DNA of 10,950 bases from Euperipatoides rowelli. Taxonomy: Eukaryota > Onychophora > Udeonychophora > Euonychophora > Peripatopsidae. Shown here piece by piece: positions 8,620-10,950 of the stretch. How positions within the stretch are numbered: the first letter of the stretch is position 1; the number at the start of each line of letters is the position of its first letter. The position numbers and the translations under genes were made by a program. The stretch is from the NCBI GenBank assembly GCA_003024985.2, contig PXIH01S0007293.1, one strand, 5' to 3'. Below the pieces are notes generated by a model. That model was given only the letters and a program-made list of their open reading frames with translations. It searched no databases and had not been told where the DNA came from.

Positions 8620-8907
8620 GTGGCACCAGTGAGGAAGCCGCAGCTCCGTGTGCCCATCACCCCTCCAACACTTGACCTGAAGTTTATTCCCCAGCCCAGA
8701 CCCTCCTGCCCCTATCCCCCAAGTATAAGTGTGCCCCCACCAACAATTTTTGACAATGATATTGGCACTGTAAACAATAATAATTCAGATAATGACCCCA
8801 CCAAGTGGAGATGGCATTTCAATGTTGTATCCAAACTTGGTGTTTCCCTCCCCAATCTAGATATAATTTTTTTTAGAAAAAATCTGTCACCTTGGAGCAA
8901 AATATAA
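8620..8907 (+). CDS. Unidentified proline-rich open segment
   Basis: An open frame of about 95 codons begins with GTG just after a TAA and has no internal ATG, so it is more likely an exon piece or element fragment than a complete gene. The first half is rich in Pro (runs such as PQPRPSCPYPPSISVPPP); the middle has an Asn/Asp stretch (NNNNSDNDP); the end, TKWRWHFNVVSKLGVSLPN, is aromatic and basic. I recognise no family. Its position, strand and closeness to the polymerase relic (about 200 bp, separated by a hAT-like end) allow it to be a polymerase N-terminal piece or another gene of the same element, but nothing in the sequence proves this. The base composition is less A/T-rich than its neighbours, which is the main reason to list it. 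Confidence 0.3.
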   Translation: MAPVRKPQLRVPITPPTLDLKFIPQPRPSCPYPPSISVPPPTIFDNDIGTVNNNNSDNDPTKWRWHFNVVSKLGVSLPNLDIIFFRKNLSPWSKI

Positions 8908-8946
8908 CATTAAATCGTGATGTTCTAAAGGTGAATCTGTTTACAG

Positions 8947-9020
8947 CAGACCTGCTCAACCGGTCGATCATGATCGACCAGTCGATCTTTTGGAAAGTTT
9001 CAGTTGATCTTCAAAACCAG
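8947..9020 (+). mobile_element. Second hAT-like terminus with palindromic subterminal repeat
   Basis: The sequence begins CAGACCTGCTCAACCGGTCG, a hAT-type start (CAGNCCTGCTCAACC). It continues with GTCGATC repeats: 8962-8979 is a perfect 18-bp palindrome, GGTCGATCATGATCGACC, and another GTCGATC follows at 8981-8987, then GTTGATC at 9003-9009. Dense short repeats next to the terminus are where hAT transposases bind. No opposite end or transposase was found before the polymerase relic starts about 100 bp on. Confidence 0.55.
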
Positions 9021-9127
9021 AAAAAAGTTCAGAAAAAAAAATTTGAATATTTTTACATGCACATTTTGCGAATCGTCTTAATTTGATCCCTTCATCAAAC
9101 ACGCTAAAACATCAGGTTTTGAAATTT

Positions 9128-9494
9128 AAAATATTCATAAAATGCGTATACGAAGTTCATAATTCCACACTTCCGCTAGGCACGAGTATGTTCGTACCTA
9201 GCAACTATAATAATAATAATAATACAGAGATAAAAAAAGCATATATTAATGTATTCAACCCAGATGATAATAAATGTTTTGCATGGAATGTGACAGCTAC
9301 CGTCAACCAGGTGGACCACTTGGACCATCCAAGCGGTTTACAACACTATTGACCCGACCTACGAAAATTTCCAATAACATTGACTGACATCCCAGAGTTT
9401 GAAAAAAATTAATAACATTTTGGTTAATGTTACTGGATTTAGTGATGACATCAACCTCCACCCACTGTTATATGAATTTGAATGTAGTATAAAC
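9128..9494 (+). other. Polymerase relic: N-terminal conserved block
   Basis: Frame 2 gives LPLGTSMFVP, then KKAYINVFNPDDNKCFAW, the best preserved block of this part (AYINVF... from 9239), then, past the TGA at 9350, FPITLTDIPEFEK. Two TAA stops at 9410-9415 follow, and the reading moves to frame 3 with NILVNVTGFSDDI and HPLLYEFE, ending at TAG 9495. The combination of an INxxNxDDxCFxW block with a DIxxFEK block is what I know from Polinton-like polymerases. A (AAT)5 run at 9209-9223 codes five Asn and is probably a local microsatellite expansion. Confidence 0.85.
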
Positions 9495-9599
9495 TAGGTA
9501 TGTGGATTTACTTTTATTAAAAAGTGAAAAAATCTCACATTAGGTTCTAATGAGACCCAAGCAGGTTCTTGAGATCCCAAGCTACTTAATATAACTATA

Positions 9600-9740
9600 A
9601 TCTTTTTTTGTCATAATTGTTTAGGACACTATGATCATCAGGATTTATTGGATAAGCATTAGATCTACTTCTTATCCAATAAAACTGCAGCCATAATGCT
9701 CCATAATTATAAAACCAACATTTTTTGAAATTGAGTGAAT
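9600..9740 (+). other. Polymerase relic: CxxC/His finger-like block
   Basis: Frame 3 reads FFCHNCLGHYDHQDLLDKH up to a TAG at 9660-9662. Two Cys in a CxxC, followed by His residues and a LLDKH helix, look like a C2H2-like zinc finger. In polymerases of this group such a block comes just before Exo I, which is where it stands here. The 50 or so residues after the stop are A/T-rich and poorly conserved. Confidence 0.75.
9644..9683. repeat. Perfect 13-bp stem hairpin
   Basis: TTTATTGGATAAG (9644-9656) and CTTATCCAATAAA (9671-9683) are exact reverse complements around a 14-nt loop. It lies over the finger-like block of the polymerase relic. Confidence 0.8.
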
Positions 9741-9747
9741 ATAAAAA

Positions 9748-9819
9748 AAATGCCACAAAGTCCCATTTGTTGTGTATGCTGACTTTGAGAGCTTACTGGT
9801 CAAATTTATAGACCTTAAA
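9748..9819 (+). other. Polymerase relic: Exo I motif
   Basis: Frame 1 reads VPFVVYADFESLL. The DxE pair (Asp codon 9781-9783, Glu codon 9787-9789) is the metal-binding Exo I motif of the proofreading exonuclease, and YADFE is the usual form in protein-primed Polinton-type polymerases. This segment contains no stop and both catalytic residues are intact. It is the single strongest piece of evidence for the polymerase call. Confidence 0.9.
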
Positions 9820-10033
9820 TTCTATATAAATATATCCCTTTATTTATTCATATTATATAATTTATAAAGGTAACCCCTAAGTATAAAGATCACATTAGGT
9901 TTGAGAAAATATTTGAGTATAGGGATGAAAGTACACAATATCATTTGTCTGTACACTTTATACTCAACAAAGGAAACCATTATGACTTATGGTCATGACC
10001 AATAAAGATCATTAGAATTTGACAGTGACAAAA

Positions 10034-10108
10034 TGTTTTCTCTGTAAACTTGAATATGACCTAACAATTAAAGTTAGGGATCATGACCATATCACAGGGC
10101 AAGAGATG
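10034..10108 (+). other. Polymerase relic: CxxC...DHDHITG block (endonuclease VII/HNH-like)
   Basis: Frame 2 reads CFLCKLEYD and then KVRDHDHITGQEM before a TAA at 10109. A CxxC followed about 15 residues later by DHDHxTG resembles the zinc and active-site core of endonuclease VII/HNH-type folds. It lies between Exo I and Exo II. I believe such an insert is normal for this polymerase group, probably as a structural zinc site; nuclease activity is not implied. The downstream Cys pair expected of a full motif falls in sequence broken by stops. Confidence 0.7.
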
Positions 10109-10141
10109 TAATTCTAACTATGTTAACAAATTATTATACTA

Positions 10142-10225
10142 TACTATAAATTTCATCCCTGTATTTTTTCATAATTATTTTCATTATGATGCTCACTTGT
10201 TTATAAAATCTTTAACATTGCCTGA
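10142..10225 (+). other. Polymerase relic: Exo II motif
   Basis: A short frame-2 run, YYKFHPCIF, passes into frame 3 with HNYFHYDAHLFIK (from 10170). HNxxxYDxH is the Exo II form of this family, with the catalytic Asp codon at 10188-10190 kept. The frame change happens within the T-run at 10164-10169, a likely slippage indel. Confidence 0.85.
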
Positions 10226-10669
10226 GTGTCGTGGAGAATTTTGTGATCTCTCAAACTGAAGAAACATTTCTTTCAGTAGAGAAGTGGTGGATAAATTATT
10301 TTTGTGATTTATGGGGAAGTTTCAGATTCCAATCCTCTAGCTTGGCTAACTTAGCTAGCAAATTGAAACTGGAACAATCAAGTCACAAAAGAAAATTTCC
10401 CTGAAGAAACATACAGCCTCATTTTAAGAAAAAGAGTATTTTTATACCAGTAAGTCTACAAATGGATTGGCATCTGGAACAAGAGTCACAGTACCACCTC
10501 AAGATAAATTTTACTTTAATTTGTCCGACGAGCATATTTCAAATGAGTATGAGCACACACTTAAGTATGGCATGTTTTCACAAATAGACTTTATTAGCAA
10601 ACGATCTTTATTTGAGGCGACATTTTGATTGTAGTAATACTTCAGATGTTGACTCTCCTGCCATCACTT

Positions 10670-10841
10670 TTAGATCCTGCCCACTTTTTTGCCACTCCTG
10701 GACTCTCTTAGAACATGTTAAAGTATACTCATGTAGAATTACAACACTTATAGGACTATGGTATGATCTTGTTTATCAAGTGAGGAATTTGTGGCAGTAT
10801 TTTCATGGTATCTCACCATCATGCTAAGGCAAATAACATAT
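10670..10841 (+). other. Polymerase relic: conserved block between Exo III and the palm
   Basis: Frame 2 reads LDPAHFFATPGLS, then TAG (10709), NMLKYTHVELQHL, TAG (10751), DYGMILFIK, TGA (10781), and a segment ending HHHAKANN. All pieces share one frame, so only point changes separate them. This block precedes the first palm motif in Polinton-type polymerases. The catalytic palm motifs themselves are not recognisable before the window ends. The open frame 10612-10827 in frame 1 shadows this block, though its first codons overlap the NDLYLR piece upstream. Confidence 0.87.
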
Positions 10842-10950
10842 GGTTGATCACAATGCTGACCAGGATGTCATACCTGATTAGGCTTGTCATACCCGTATAT
10901 TTATTGGAATCGAGTACTCCCTTTTACCCCTTTTTGGGAACCGAGTAAAA
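10842..10950. other. Right edge, no gene recognised
   Basis: After the AKANN piece the polymerase similarity fades. None of the three forward frames shows a clear palm motif in these 109 bases. Either the coding relic is interrupted here, or the next motifs are too decayed to see. Confidence 0.45.

Larger units (their letters stand above)
9110..10841 (+). pseudogene. Polinton/Maverick- or adintovirus-type family B DNA polymerase relic (exonuclease half)
   Basis: This was a protein-primed family B DNA polymerase (DNA_pol_B_2 type), which replicates linear element or viral genomes and proofreads with a 3'-5' exonuclease. Conserved blocks occur in the right order: N-terminal block (9128-9494, frames 2 then 3), CxxC finger-like block (9600-9660, frame 3), Exo I (9748-9819, frame 1), CxxC...DHDHITG block (10034-10108, frame 2), Exo II (10167-10225, frame 3), SFRFQSSSLANLASKL (10318-10365, frame 1), NLSDEHISNEYEHTLK (10518-10565, frame 3), NDLYLR (10600-10617, frame 1) and a pre-palm block (10670-10841, frame 2). 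Every junction needs a frameshift or crosses stops, for example TGA 9350, TAA 9410, TAG 9495, TAG 9660, TAA 10109, TAG 10709, TAG 10751 and TGA 10781. The gene is certainly dead. The palm motifs are not visible. The spread of blocks is near full length, so decay is by small changes. Polinton and adintovirus polymerases cannot be told apart by eye. Confidence 0.88.

Noticed and set aside
8617-8640. TGGCACCAGTGAGGAAGC as an LTR-element primer-binding site
   Set aside because: Resembles a PBS only by the leading TGG; no LTR upstream and no gag downstream.
8445-8660. Minus-strand open frame of 71 codons
   Set aside because: Covers the inverted repeat and A/T-rich sequence and overlaps the proline-rich plus-strand segment; no motif.
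9912-9998. FEYRDESTQYHLSV... frame-3 run as another polymerase motif
   Set aside because: It is open for about 29 codons and sits in the right place between Exo I and the DHDHITG block, but I cannot match it to a specific conserved motif.
1-10950. CRISPR array, bacterial operon, riboswitch, rRNA or tRNA gene
   Set aside because: No regularly spaced repeats, no cloverleaf or conserved rRNA sequence, and the element content is eukaryotic.

Overview
The window looks like animal (invertebrate) nuclear DNA. It is A/T-rich, has no operon-like gene packing and no intact protein-coding gene, and it is filled with decayed mobile elements. The element types (Ty3/gypsy retrotransposon, hAT-like DNA transposon ends, a Polinton/Maverick- or adintovirus-type DNA polymerase, a foldback repeat) fit a metazoan genome. 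I cannot place the species; an aquatic invertebrate is only a guess.

Layout. Positions 1-2141 are non-coding, T- or A-rich sequence with no recognisable gene; the last part probably holds the remains of the 3' flank or LTR of the next element. Positions 2142-6467 on the minus strand hold a complete but dead Ty3/gypsy coding region in the order gag (two zinc knuckles), protease (DTG), reverse transcriptase, RNase H, integrase (HHCC-like zinc region, DDE core, C-terminal tail). It carries many stops and several frameshifts, and the YxDD box has lost an aspartate. Positions 6468-8325 are non-coding and include an imperfect foldback/MITE-like palindrome (6889-7122) and a 43-bp-period tandem duplication (7996-8067). 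One hAT-like terminus lies at 8326, and a second one, with a perfect 18-bp palindrome, at 8947.

From about 9110 to 10841 on the plus strand there is a heavily decayed protein-primed family B DNA polymerase of the Polinton/adintovirus kind. The order of its motifs is kept: N-terminal conserved block, CxxC/H zinc-finger-like block, Exo I (DFE), a CxxC...DHDHITG block, Exo II, the block leading to Exo III, and the conserved stretch just before the palm. All three reading frames are used, with stops throughout. The palm motifs are not seen and would lie at or beyond the right edge. No other Polinton or viral gene (integrase, ATPase, protease, capsid) is visible.

The elements do not work together; this is a graveyard of nested or adjacent insertions. 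The gypsy and polymerase remnants are transcribed away from each other, separated by about 2.6 kb of non-coding sequence and small repeats. The most rewarding targets are the polymerase relic with its DHDHITG block and the foldback repeat.
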